A stretch of DNA of 64,000 bases. It comes from Mytilus edulis (taxonomy: Eukaryota; Mollusca; Bivalvia; Mytilida; Mytilidae). Location: assembly GCF_963676685.1 (NCBI RefSeq), contig NC_092347.1, positions 85,066,592 to 85,130,591 of the forward strand, in the 5' to 3' direction. Under the pieces are notes generated by a model. It worked only from the letters and a program-made list of their open reading frames with translations, was not told the DNA's origin and searched no databases. This document shows positions 55,016 through 64,000 of the stretch, in pieces. Numbering within the stretch: the first letter of the stretch is position 1; every line of letters starts with the position of its first letter. Position numbers and translations under genes: made by a program.

Positions 55016-57371
55016 TTAATTCTCCATTGCAAATTTCTTTTTCTTTTCCCAAAAGTCCATCACCGTCTGCCTGACTTTCCTTTTTCGAACATATTTATTG
55101 TGCATGCGCACGAAAAGCAGACGAATAAGATTTGGGAACATGGTAACGACGACAACTGACATAACATTCAGGACTTCATTGGACTCGTCCGATGTAAAGT
55201 TTTTAATGTATCTTGAAATGAAGATAATTGATACTAAAACAAGTACCTGCACACACAGAATCTGAATTATAATATGAAAAAATGCTATATGAACGGGTCG
55301 AAATTTGTCAATTATGTATTCAAACAAATCTTTTCTGACTCCGGGCACCTGTTCTTTATACAACACATACTCGCCATTTTGAAATCCATACTGAATGGAC
55401 AACGATTCATAAGACATTCCTAAAGGAATTGTGTTTGTCAAGGCCACACATTCAGTTGCACGGCATCCACTGTTATATTTAGTTTTGTCTTCGAGTAGTT
55501 CTTTGACAATTTTAACTTTAACTAGTTTTTCCGAAGCTTTGATTGTCAATTCTAGTAATGCTTGATACTCGTTTTCAAATTCTTTCACCACAGTATGTAC
55601 AAATAAAATAAACATAATGACAAAATAAATGAATCCGAAAGAGCGACTGGGGAAAACAATCAATGACAAATAAAGAAAAAATATAAAATAGCCAATGATA
55701 GTGAAGGATTGCAGAATTATGATACTGAACATAAAGAAATAGAACAGACAACACAGAGGAAATAGTATGATCGCACATATACTGGATACTACTGGGATCC
55801 TTCTGTATGATTGCTTGAAGTAACGAACATATCCTCGCACGACAGACAAAATGAAGAGAAAAATCGGAAACCCATAGAAAATATACATTACCAGGGTTTC
55901 AAATAGACACCAAAAGATGTAGATAATAAACAATGGCACACGAACAAGAAGTACGAGGCATCTGCTCATGTTACAGCAACTGCATAAAGCCATCATAATG
56001 GAATTCCATCTACGTACATGAAATAAAGTTATGAACTTCAAAAAGACTGGATTGATAAGCATGTAAATAGATCCTCGCATCACTGAATATACTTTTCTAT
56101 ATCTACTGAAGTTTAGACAGTGCTTTTTAGAGAATTTCTCTATTGTAGCTATATCAAGCATAAGAAGAGTTGAAAATGGCTTTGTGTCCGGTGGTAGACC
56201 TAGTTCCAAAATTTTAGAAAGATCTACGGGAACCAATATCACAATCATTCCAACAATGTTGTATAAAATAAGGAATATTACCGGGCCTCCAAACATTGGC
56301 AGGAACAAATCCCTGCTTTCTGTGAATCCACCGAGAAGTGACATGAAACCGCACGGTATTTTATGTTTGACTATCTCCTTGATGAGGTTTTGTCCAAGTC
56401 CATGATATATTAGGAGAAAAACGTACACAATGATCGGAGTGAGCAATACAAACAATGTTCATCTAATTCTTGAGACAAGGAGCGGATGCCTATCCCCAAG
56501 ACCGAATAATCCAAACAATAATTTGGAAATTGATATCGGCCCCCTTTGTTTAAGAAACAGAAAATCTGTATCTTTAGTATCTAGACTCAACAGTTGGGTA
56601 CCTGAATTCTCTAAATCTTCCCCAGAATCGATGGCGTGTTTTCCTATCTTTACAACAACAAGAGGGAAATACGCCATGACAATTATTCCAATGTAGTATG
56701 GCAGGAGCTGATAAATATTCCAGATATTTTCGTTTCTAATGTCACAAATCGCTTTCCTTTTCTCTACGAAATTACGGCAACATTTATAACCAAACAACTG
56801 TAGCGGAACACCTAGATATTGGTTAAGCATATACCACGTGGAGTCTCTGAACTTTGAGTTTGTTGTTATATAACACCAATAACTGTACTCATAAAGGTCA
56901 TTGAGTTTGAAAAGGTAATACTCTGACATGTTATACAAAGCATTGCTAAGTTCATGAATAGTGTTATTACCACCGAAAAGAATACTGCAGTTTTCAGGGT
57001 CTGTTTGAACATAGAGCGTGACTGGATATTTTAGACTGTGCGTGTCGAGTAGACCAAACGAATAAACAAAATAGTCTACAGGCCATGAAATGTAAAATTT
57101 GCCTCCTCCAGGAGGTACAAATGTCCACATCCATCTGTCCGGAAACAGGACCTCGTCCGTCGCGTTGAACGGTTTGTCGTAAAATATGAATTTTATATGT
57201 GCAAGCATTCCCTGTAGTATTTTTACCCATTTGGTAAAATATTCAGCCGATTCGTCCTCTATTCGAAATTTACATCCATTCCATTCTTCTGTGTAAGACT
57301 GTGTAGCACAAACTGAAGACAAAAACAGCAAGACAATGAATGGCGTCATCAATACACTGGCTTCGATTGCC
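55016..57371 (-). pseudogene. Multi-pass membrane protein, copy B (paralog of 45606-47964) with one in-frame TGA
   Basis: One large exon (acceptor at 57372-57374, same position and phase as copy A). The ATG at 57349-57347 gives a clean leader (MTPFIVLLFLSSVCATQS), then the outer domain with PGGGKFYISWPVDYFVYSFG, the first TM, and a loop ending HPLLVSRIR. Next comes TGA (56461-56459), then the same frame resumes (TLFVLLTPIIVYVFLLI…) for another 480 codons through all later TM segments to the stop near 55016. Copy A has CGA (Arg) at this site, so a single C-to-T change explains the break. Everything else is intact, implying a recent null allele or an error. As it stands, only the outer domain plus one TM (about 297 residues) would be made. 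Confidence 0.75.
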
Positions 57372-57459
57372 CTGGTAGAAAGAAAAAATAAGTTATATTA
57401 CTCAATCTATTAATGTTTTGAAGTCAAACTTACTAATATTATAATATAATATCGATATA

Positions 57460-57860
57460 CTTCTTTGGGTCGATATATCCTGTATTGACCTCATACAAAG
57501 GCTATATTTGTTATATTATTAATTTCCGACCATTTAGGTTTGTTGGAACTTTATAGATATTACATTGTCTCCTTGACAATAACAACATATTAGTTGTTAT
57601 TTCATTTTGGACATCTTATGTATGTGAAGATTGTTTTGTCAAATAATCGATCACAGATATCATTTGTTTCAAAACGTTAAACAATATCCTGAAATTCATT
57701 ACATGACGTCACAAATTGGTTTTTAGATATTATAAAAAAAACCCGTGCAATATGCTTTTTGCCGGTCAATATGCTTTTTGCTATCCGCCGTTTTCTCTCT
57801 ACCTTCGAAAATATAGTTTAACATGTGACTATCCCATAACGAATCAAAGGAGTAAGTTCG
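57460..57860. repeat. Dispersed repeat shared with 41130-41420
   Basis: Starts ACTTCTTTGGGTCGATATAT and ends near CATGTGACTATCCCATAACG. It carries two close copies of TCAATATGCTTTTTGC / GCAATATGCTTTTTGC. It lies within 500 bp upstream of membrane gene copy B. Confidence 0.7.
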
Positions 57861-58614
57861 GTAAGGGCCATATTTGGCCCCAATTATAAAGTTCATAGTA
57901 ACAAGACAATAAATGTTTTAAGTTGCCTTAAAGATATGTGAGAAAGTTTAACAGAACTGTTTTTGTCAAAATTTTATTCTAACACGTTGATTTTTACATC
58001 CCAAATAGGTCAAAATAAAGGGCTTTGGTGAAATTTGACAAAAACAGCTAGATTTCAACCAATTTAAGGACCAGGAAAGATAGAGCGCAGGCCTCGACAA
58101 ACTTAATATTCAAATAAAACATGTGAAATGTCTTCACAAACATTATATTAAAAAATCTTTGTTGTCGACGTATGCGCTCTATGTTTCCTGTCTAAAAATC
58201 TATGGGAAATTAACCCATTTTCATTGATTTTTTCGTGAAAAATCAATATGAGTACAACTTGTGACGTCATAATGAAACGTAAAAACGTAAAATTTTCAAC
58301 AAAATGGCTTATTTCCTATCTAGTCACTGTATAAGCTATAATTTATTGTGATATTGGTCAATAAATCCGAATTTGAAATTGACGCTAAAAATGGGGGCCA
58401 TTTTAGGACCTTACCGAACATACTCTTTTGTTAAAATATACAAATTAATAATATATATATATATAATACAAGTGTGGACACAGATGAGTGTGGATAGTAT
58501 GTTTGGATGTTTGACAGTGTCTTATGACAAAAGGAGTTCTATGTTTTTCCTTTATGGTGTTATTTTTTTGTCTATCTGATGAGTTAAGCCTTTTTTAACT
58601 GATTTTTATAGTTT
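57861..58614. other. No gene recognised
   Basis: GTAAGTTCGGTAAGGGCCAT at 57851 is mirrored by ATGGGGGCCATTTTAGGACC TTACCGAAC at 58391-58420. The stretch may therefore be a ~570-bp inverted-end repeat with non-coding interior. Confidence 0.35.
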
Positions 58615-58980
58615 GTTCTTATGTTGTAAGGGTCCCAGGTTAGGGGGAGGCTTGGGATCCCACTAACATGTTTAACCCTGCCACATTATTTTTGTATGTG
58701 CCTGTCCCAAGTCAGGAGCCTGTAATTCAGTGGTTGTCGTTTGTTTATGTGTTACATATTTGTTTTTCGTTCATTTTTTTACATAAATGAGGCCATTAGT
58801 TTTCTCGCTTGAATTGTTTTACATTGTCTTATCGGGGCCTTTTATAGCTGACTATATATGCGGTATGGGCTTTGCTCATTATTGAAGGCCGTACGGTGAC
58901 CTATAACTGTTAATGTTTGTGTCATTTTGGTCTTTTGTGGATAGTTGTCTCATTGGCAATCATACCACATCTTCTTTTTT
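58615..58980. repeat. Best-preserved copy of a mytilid-type dispersed repeat
   Basis: Runs from GTAAGGGTCCCAGGTTAGGG through CATGTTTAACCCTGCCACAT, CTGTCCCAAGTCAGGAGCCT, TTTTATAGCTGACTATATAT and GGCCGTACGGTGACCTATA to CATTGGCAATCATACCACAT CTTCTTTT. Partial copies: 59225-59485 (same strand), 27828-28087, 53270-53480, 32060-32150 (inverted) and 60913-61104 (inverted). Confidence 0.75.
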
Positions 58981-59224
58981 ATATTATTAACTGTGTTGCA
59001 CGGTGACAACCAACCTGAGCATTAGAACTGTTATTTATTTAATATTTTTTTTATGTTCATGACAGGCATGGAGGAGACAGTAATAACACTAGTTACAAAA
59101 TGATTATGATAGAATATGTTCTACATCTTTGTATCTAGGAGAGCAACACATAATAGATTAATTTTTTCACACGTTTTTTTTTTCTATATGGGAGATGATA
59201 TCTAGATTTGAGAACATGACATAA

Positions 59225-59485
59225 GGAGCCTGTAACTCGGTGATTGTCGTTTATTTATGTGTAACATATAAGTTTTTTGTTTATTTTTTTTTTAACATAA
59301 ATAAGGCCATTAGTTTTCTCGTTTGAATTGTTTTATATTGTCATTTCGGTGCCTTTTATAGCTGATTATGCGGTATTGGCTTTACCTATTGTTTATGTCC
59401 GTACAGTGACCTATAGTTGTTAACTTCTGTGTCATTTGGTCTCTTGTGGAGAACTGTCTCATTGGAAAGCATACCACATCTTTTT
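59225..59485. repeat. Second partial copy of the 58615-58980 repeat
   Basis: Starts at GGAGCCTGTAACTCGGTGAT and ends CATTGGAAAGCATACCACAT CTTT, diverged from the first copy by scattered substitutions. Confidence 0.7.
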
Positions 59486-60811
59486 CATATGTATTTGCTT
59501 ACTATTGGTATGGTTCACTAGATTTAGTTAAAACAAACTTAAGTTAAGACTAAATAATTCTTCAATGTTTCCATTTGTAAAAGGGCATAACCCTAGAATG
59601 ATAATTAAAGTGCTTGTAATCACTGAATGGTTATTAAAGACTGCTTTAATTTATCAGTTGGCAGTAAAGTGAATTTTGCATTGTATATTGTATAAAGCAT
59701 TAATTTAAGATGATTAAACTACTATTCTGGACAGAGAAAGACAACTCTAATTTTCAAAGAAGATTTCATAAAGCATTGGTTTTAGGTAATTCAACAACCA
59801 TTCTGGACAATTTATGGTCTCGACTCTACAAACATGCTTGTTTTTGGCCCTCAATTCCTCGACTGTTTGCCCCAATAACCCTTAAAATATACCCCAACCT
59901 TCTACTTATGGTATTAAACATTATGGTACAATTTCAGAGCAATTGAAATACTTATACACAACTTTTTGTACTGACACTAAATTAATGCTTGTTTTGGGCA
60001 CCTTTGGAACCTAAACCTTATGGACTATAACCCCCAAAATCAATCCCAAGCTTCCTTTTGTGGTTATAAATATTGTGTTATAATTTTATTTATTTCTTTT
60101 TGCTTATAGTTAAGTTATTATATGGAAACCATCTGTCTTCGGACGACGACAGGATACCTATTTAGGACCGCAAAAATTTCTGTGGTTGTATAAAAATTTC
60201 AAGCATGAACAATGAAATATAGTTTAAGAAATCGATAAGCCTAGATAGAGCTTATCATTTTTTTAACATAATATGTTTGGTTCAAATTAAAATAGAATGC
60301 TTTTATCTCCCTAATACTTACATTGTACATAAGAGGTGATACTACTTTGACAAATCCTTGTACATGAGAGTTGTCTGTCAAATCTTTATTTTACAAAGAA
60401 AGAATTGCATAACAATGAACTGAACTCAAAGCAAAGTAATTTAATAATACACTTAGACAAAGAGCTAAATCCAGTGATATACTTTGTACTACAGGTCCTT
60501 CGTGAACATCCATCGACCAAAACCATATCTCAAGAACATTCCATACTACATGGTTGGATTCAGAAGTCCTGAAAAAGACATGATTGTTTTATCGTATTTT
60601 AAGTATACATGTATATATGCACAGGTTAAAACTTTCTTGTGGTATAATCATTCAGTATCTAGCAACTATCAATTTGCTTTATGCACATATTGATATAGGT
60701 TTAGTGTACATCTGTTGGAAATAAGAACACACACACCTCCATCTAGTTTTAGTCAACTGACAAAATATTCATAACTATAAAATGTTATCTAAGACCATAG
60801 GTGGATCCAGG
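59486..60811. other. Non-coding; remnant of a TATACGACCGC-type element
   Basis: 59860-60195 shows CCAATAACCCTTAAAATATA CCCCAA…, and AGGACCGCAAAAATTTCTGT GGTTGTATAAAA near 60164, reminiscent of the 36397-38345 family's terminus. No exon supported. Confidence 0.35.
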
Positions 60812-60912
60812 GGGGCCGCCCCCCCCTTTTTACCCTTTTATGGGAAAAATTTGGTTGATTATATAGGGAATCACTCACTGAAGCGTGACTGCCCCCCCCC
60901 CCCCCCCCCCCA
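60812..60912. repeat. GTGGATCCAGGGGGGCC repeat with poly-C run
   Basis: GGTGGATCCAGGGGGGCCGC CCCC at its start and a ~20-C run at about 60892-60911, with GGGAATCACT…GAAG shared with 1921-1936. The homopolymer length is likely unreliable. Confidence 0.6.
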
Positions 60913-61104
60913 AAACCCATACCGCATATATAGTCAGCTATAAAAGGCCCCGATAAGACAATGTAAAAAAAAAATGAATGAAAAACAAATATGTAACACA
61001 TAAACAAACGACAACCACTGAATTACAGGCTCCTGACTTGGGACAGGCACATACATAAATAATGTGGCGGGGTTAATTATGTTAGCGGGATCCCAACCCT
61101 CCCC
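60913..61104. repeat. Inverted partial copy of the 58615-58980 repeat
   Basis: Contains ATATATAGTCAGCTATAAAA GGCCCCGATAAGACAATGTA and CTCCTGACTTGGGACAGGCA, the inverse of blocks at 58681-58860. It explains the minus-strand open frames here. Confidence 0.75.
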
Positions 61105-61493
61105 AAAGTCATTTTCAAATTGGACTTCATGATAAAATAAGATTCTATATCTACTACCAATGAAAATGAAATATCCCTCTAATAGACTAGCATTTAAATC
61201 ACTGTTTTCTAAACTGGTAGCTAGGTCACCATGGATCTTAAATATTTCAAATGCATGTACATTTAATAATATAAATTCTCCAAAATTCACTATATTGTCC
61301 CTTTTTTGTCTTCTGTTTGATATACCATTTTTTGAGTCTATATATTGTCTATATATATATATATATATATATTGTCCTTTATATTATATATATATAATAA
61401 TATATAAGTGCCTATAAATAGCAGCACATGACATACAAATCTATGGAAGTGTGGATTAATCAGTACAGAGATTAATTCAATTATACAAATAAA

Positions 61494-61772
61494 ATTATAG
61501 ATTGCCTAACAATGTAATTTTAACACACTTTTTAGTATGTAAATATAAGAATGTTTAAAATATTTACAAAATGATGAAAATAAACGCAATATTTCGCTAG
61601 ACCAACTAGCTTTATATACATCCGATTTCACCTGGATAGATGCACGCTTGATAAAGCTAGTTGGTCTAGCGAAATATTGCGTTTAATTTCATCATTTTGT
61701 AAATATTTTAAACATTCTTATATTTACATACTAAAAAGTGTGTTAAAATTACATTGTTAGGCAATCTATAAT
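61494..61772. repeat. Near-perfect palindrome: 121-bp arms, 37-bp loop
   Basis: Left arm 61494-61614 and right arm 61652-61772 differ at one base (GAAAATA versus GAAATTA). Ends ATTATAGATTGCCTAACAAT; the arm near the loop reads CGCTAGACCAACTAGCTTTA. It is set in AT microsatellite sequence. Likely a recently arrived foldback element. If transcribed it would form a long dsRNA stem. Confidence 0.9.
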
Positions 61773-62376
61773 AATATATATATATATATTATATATATAT
61801 CAAACGCATCTAACTGGGCATTAGCTGTAAAAATTTTGTTATCCGATTTGACTAAAACTCTCATATATCATTCAACATACATCAAAATTACAAACGTTTC
61901 ATTCTTCGTAACTCCTGCATCACCTTTTTCGAGAATTCATTCGTAGTAATCAATTGCAAACCGAAAAATAACAACTATAATTGAATTTAACAGTATTAAT
62001 TCAAACAAGAATAAAAATTAAACTTACTATTTTTCTCTGTTTATTTTGTTACGAATTGCTCAGAAACCTTTAAACTTGTAAGACCTTTCACAAGTATTTT
62101 ATCATATGATATGTCAATCATTGTTTATCCGGTTTTAACCTATTGTTACATAAAAACAAATAGCTCGATCACCATGGATATAAGGAAGTAATAACTGATA
62201 TAATGAAAATAACATCCTTCAACCTCACCCCGGTGTGCATGAGTCAACTGTCAGTGTTTCCTTTGATACTATCTGCAACACCAGTCTGCTACGTTTAATA
62301 ACTGTCTGATAACTTAATTTACAACAGCAAGAGTAAAACAGCTATAGAGTTAGAAAGGAAACAGTAGTTAAGAATT

Positions 62377-62530
62377 GAAAGCTTCTTTTTGTAACTTTAT
62401 TGAGGTGTAAAAATTTAAAGCGTTGACCGAATTACATTTTGTATGAAGCGCGGAAGCGCTTCATTCTAAAAGTGTGCGCACGGTCAACGCTTTTACAACC
62501 CTATGAAGTTACAAAAAGAAGCATTCAATA
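62377..62530. repeat. Foldback element with interrupted stem
   Basis: Outer arms ATTGAAAGCTTCTTTTTGTA ACTT versus AAGTTACAAAAAGAAGCATT CAAT; middle arms AAGCGTTGACCG / CGGTCAACGCTT; core GAAGCGCGGAAGCGCTTC. The three nested stems lie in register around about 62455. Confidence 0.75.
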
Positions 62531-63700
62531 CTTATAATAGCATTTTTAAGCTAGGATCATGAAAAAACGATTAACACCAAGTTTTTATTTAATTTACCTG
62601 TGCACTTTAATATGGGACCTCGTGTCATCATGAATGATAAGTTTTATTGTGTAATGCAACTGCTTAAGGAATAACACGTGATGTGCAGTTAGCCAATCAG
62701 AATAGCGTATAATATTTAAACATACATCTAACGTAATTATATTATAATGTTTTCTTTGTCGTGGCTTTAACTGAATACTCCACTTTTATGCTTGTAAAGA
62801 TGTTCCACAATTCACAACCTATCTTGATTTGAATGAATTGTGTTTGCTTTAAATCGCCTTAGCGCAAAAGGGCTATATCGCAGCGAAAGCTAATTCAAAT
62901 ATAACAAGACTGCCAAGCTCATAGGGGAATATCAATTTATACGATAATGGTATATACCTATTGCTTTTTCCCACAGACACTAAATAAATAGAAACAGAAG
63001 AAACCAGAGTCAATCAAATGAATCAAAGTCCAATAAAAACTGACTAAAGATGCCAGATGTGGTATGATTGCCAATTAGACAACACTCTGTCAGTGACCAA
63101 ATGACGTAAAAGTTGATCAAGATATGAAGCAGACTTAACTATATCGGTAGTATCCTTTATATCATGTCAATTGTGATACATACAGTGAAAAAAGTGAAGG
63201 GGATGTCGTCTATATAGACCAACGTAAAAGTTCAAAGTAATATCTGCTTTTTTTAATTGAGAAGCGCATATATATATATATATATATATCGACACCGTTA
63301 AAGCTTTAAAATTGTGCTATTTTTTATTTAAAGCATATATGTGAACTCTCTGATGTAATTAGTCATATAACCTATGTCATATTCAACAAATTTTTAGAAT
63401 GGTGCAAGCGTCTTAACTGATGTTCGGTTTGCCTTTTTTATTGTATAAATTTCAAGATTTAGTAAAAGTTAAAATCTAAGAAGACTTAAAGATGATTCAT
63501 TTAACATCAGAATCTGACTGACGAAGGATATTTGTTATCCGAAATATTTATAAATAATTACATTTATAGTTCCTTTTTATATCATTGGTGTTGTTATGTA
63601 CACTTTTTAGGCGTTTATATAATTTATTTTATTGTGTACATGTATCGTTACTTGTAACGATCCAGCTCCCACGTGGGAAAAATCGTTGACTATTATTCAG
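62531..63700. other. No gene recognised; one dispersed repeat copy
   Basis: 63052-63090 is an AGATGTGGTATGATTGCCAA-family copy. A short AT run is at 63268-63289. No supported exon. Confidence 0.45.
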
Positions 63701-63705
63701 ACGTT

Positions 63706-63707
<2 letters not shown>

Positions 63708-63755
<48 letters not shown>
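63708..63755. repeat. AT microsatellite
   Basis: Pure (AT)n of about 48 bp. The Ile-Tyr frames on both strands come from it. Confidence 0.95.
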
Positions 63756-63757
<2 letters not shown>

Positions 63758-64000
63758 GAGTCTAAATTGAAAACTACGTTCAAACCTATGATTGCGTTGG
63801 ATAAAAACCGCAATTTTTATACGTGTGCATGGAAAACAAATTTCGTTGTAGAAGGGTCTAAATACAGCACAAACAACATTTTCCAAAAGACCAAAAAAGT
63901 GAAGAAGTATATTTAAACAAGACGCATTTGACTATATATATATTACACAGTAACACCTGCAAGCCCGACCTCCCCGTAAGTCGTCATTTAAGATCACATG
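63756..64000. other. Window end, no gene recognised
   Basis: Nothing beyond short chance frames. Confidence 0.4.

Noticed and set aside
56459..56461. TGA read as selenocysteine or programmed readthrough
   Set aside because: The paralog has Arg at the site, there is no Cys/Sec context, and no SECIS-like structure was recognised; nonsense change is simpler.
1..64000. tRNA, rRNA, riboswitch or bacterial promoter/terminator features
   Set aside because: None recognised by eye; the sequence is eukaryotic nuclear in character.

Overview
This is eukaryotic DNA from a large, AT-rich, repeat-dense animal genome. The most likely source is a marine bivalve, probably a mussel (Mytilus-like). Reasons: short spliced exons with canonical GT-AG borders, a ciliary/flagellar gene, many foldback and terminal-inverted-repeat elements, and several dispersed repeats (for example the AGATGTGGTATGATTGCCAA family and TATACGACCGCA-ended elements) that I recall from mytilid genomes. 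The species call is from memory and is not proven by the window. There are no bacterial operons, tRNAs, rRNAs or CRISPR arrays that I can support.

Layout. 1-295 (minus): end of a hAT-like transposase relic running off the edge. 2.4-6.5 kb: foldback and short inverted-repeat elements. 8.06-18.05 kb (plus): a spliced MUS81/XPF-type nuclease gene in which HhH, winged-helix and ERCC4 catalytic modules are followed by a long acidic tail and a CUE-like ubiquitin-binding helix bundle. It carries an in-frame TAG inside the nuclease fold and a one-base frame break before the CUE part. 18.05-21.15 kb: repeats. 21.15-39.38 kb (minus): a CLAMP-family (flagellar C1a-32; CFAP119/CABCOCO1-like) ciliary gene with ten common or alternative coding exons and two candidate basic N-termini made by alternative first exons. 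Its long first intron holds a 4.9-kb mobile element (28221-33136) with about 0.9-kb inverted repeats, a perfect 9-bp target duplication and one intact 169-codon ORF. A 5'-truncated LINE lies beside it.

36.4-45.5 kb: further elements (a TATACGACCGCA-ended element, an alternating 20-mer array, a 2.8-kb element with about 88-bp TIRs) and a TA microsatellite. 45.6-47.96 kb (plus) and 55.0-57.37 kb (minus): an inverted pair of paralogous, single-large-exon, multi-pass membrane proteins of a family I do not recognise. The first has a frame break at its signal peptide; the second has a TGA where the first has CGA. Between them are a near-perfect hairpin and a 3.5-kb tandem array of ~1.3-kb units packed with AGGTCA half-sites. 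57.4-64 kb: dispersed repeats, a 121-bp-arm near-perfect palindrome (61494-61772), a foldback element and microsatellites.

The genes do not form a pathway. The nuclease would act in nuclear DNA repair/recombination, the CLAMP protein in the ciliary central apparatus, and the membrane paralogs at a membrane with a secreted-side domain. A recurrent theme is ORF damage by one or two small lesions in otherwise well-preserved genes. That fits either a haplotype rich in null alleles or residual assembly errors.
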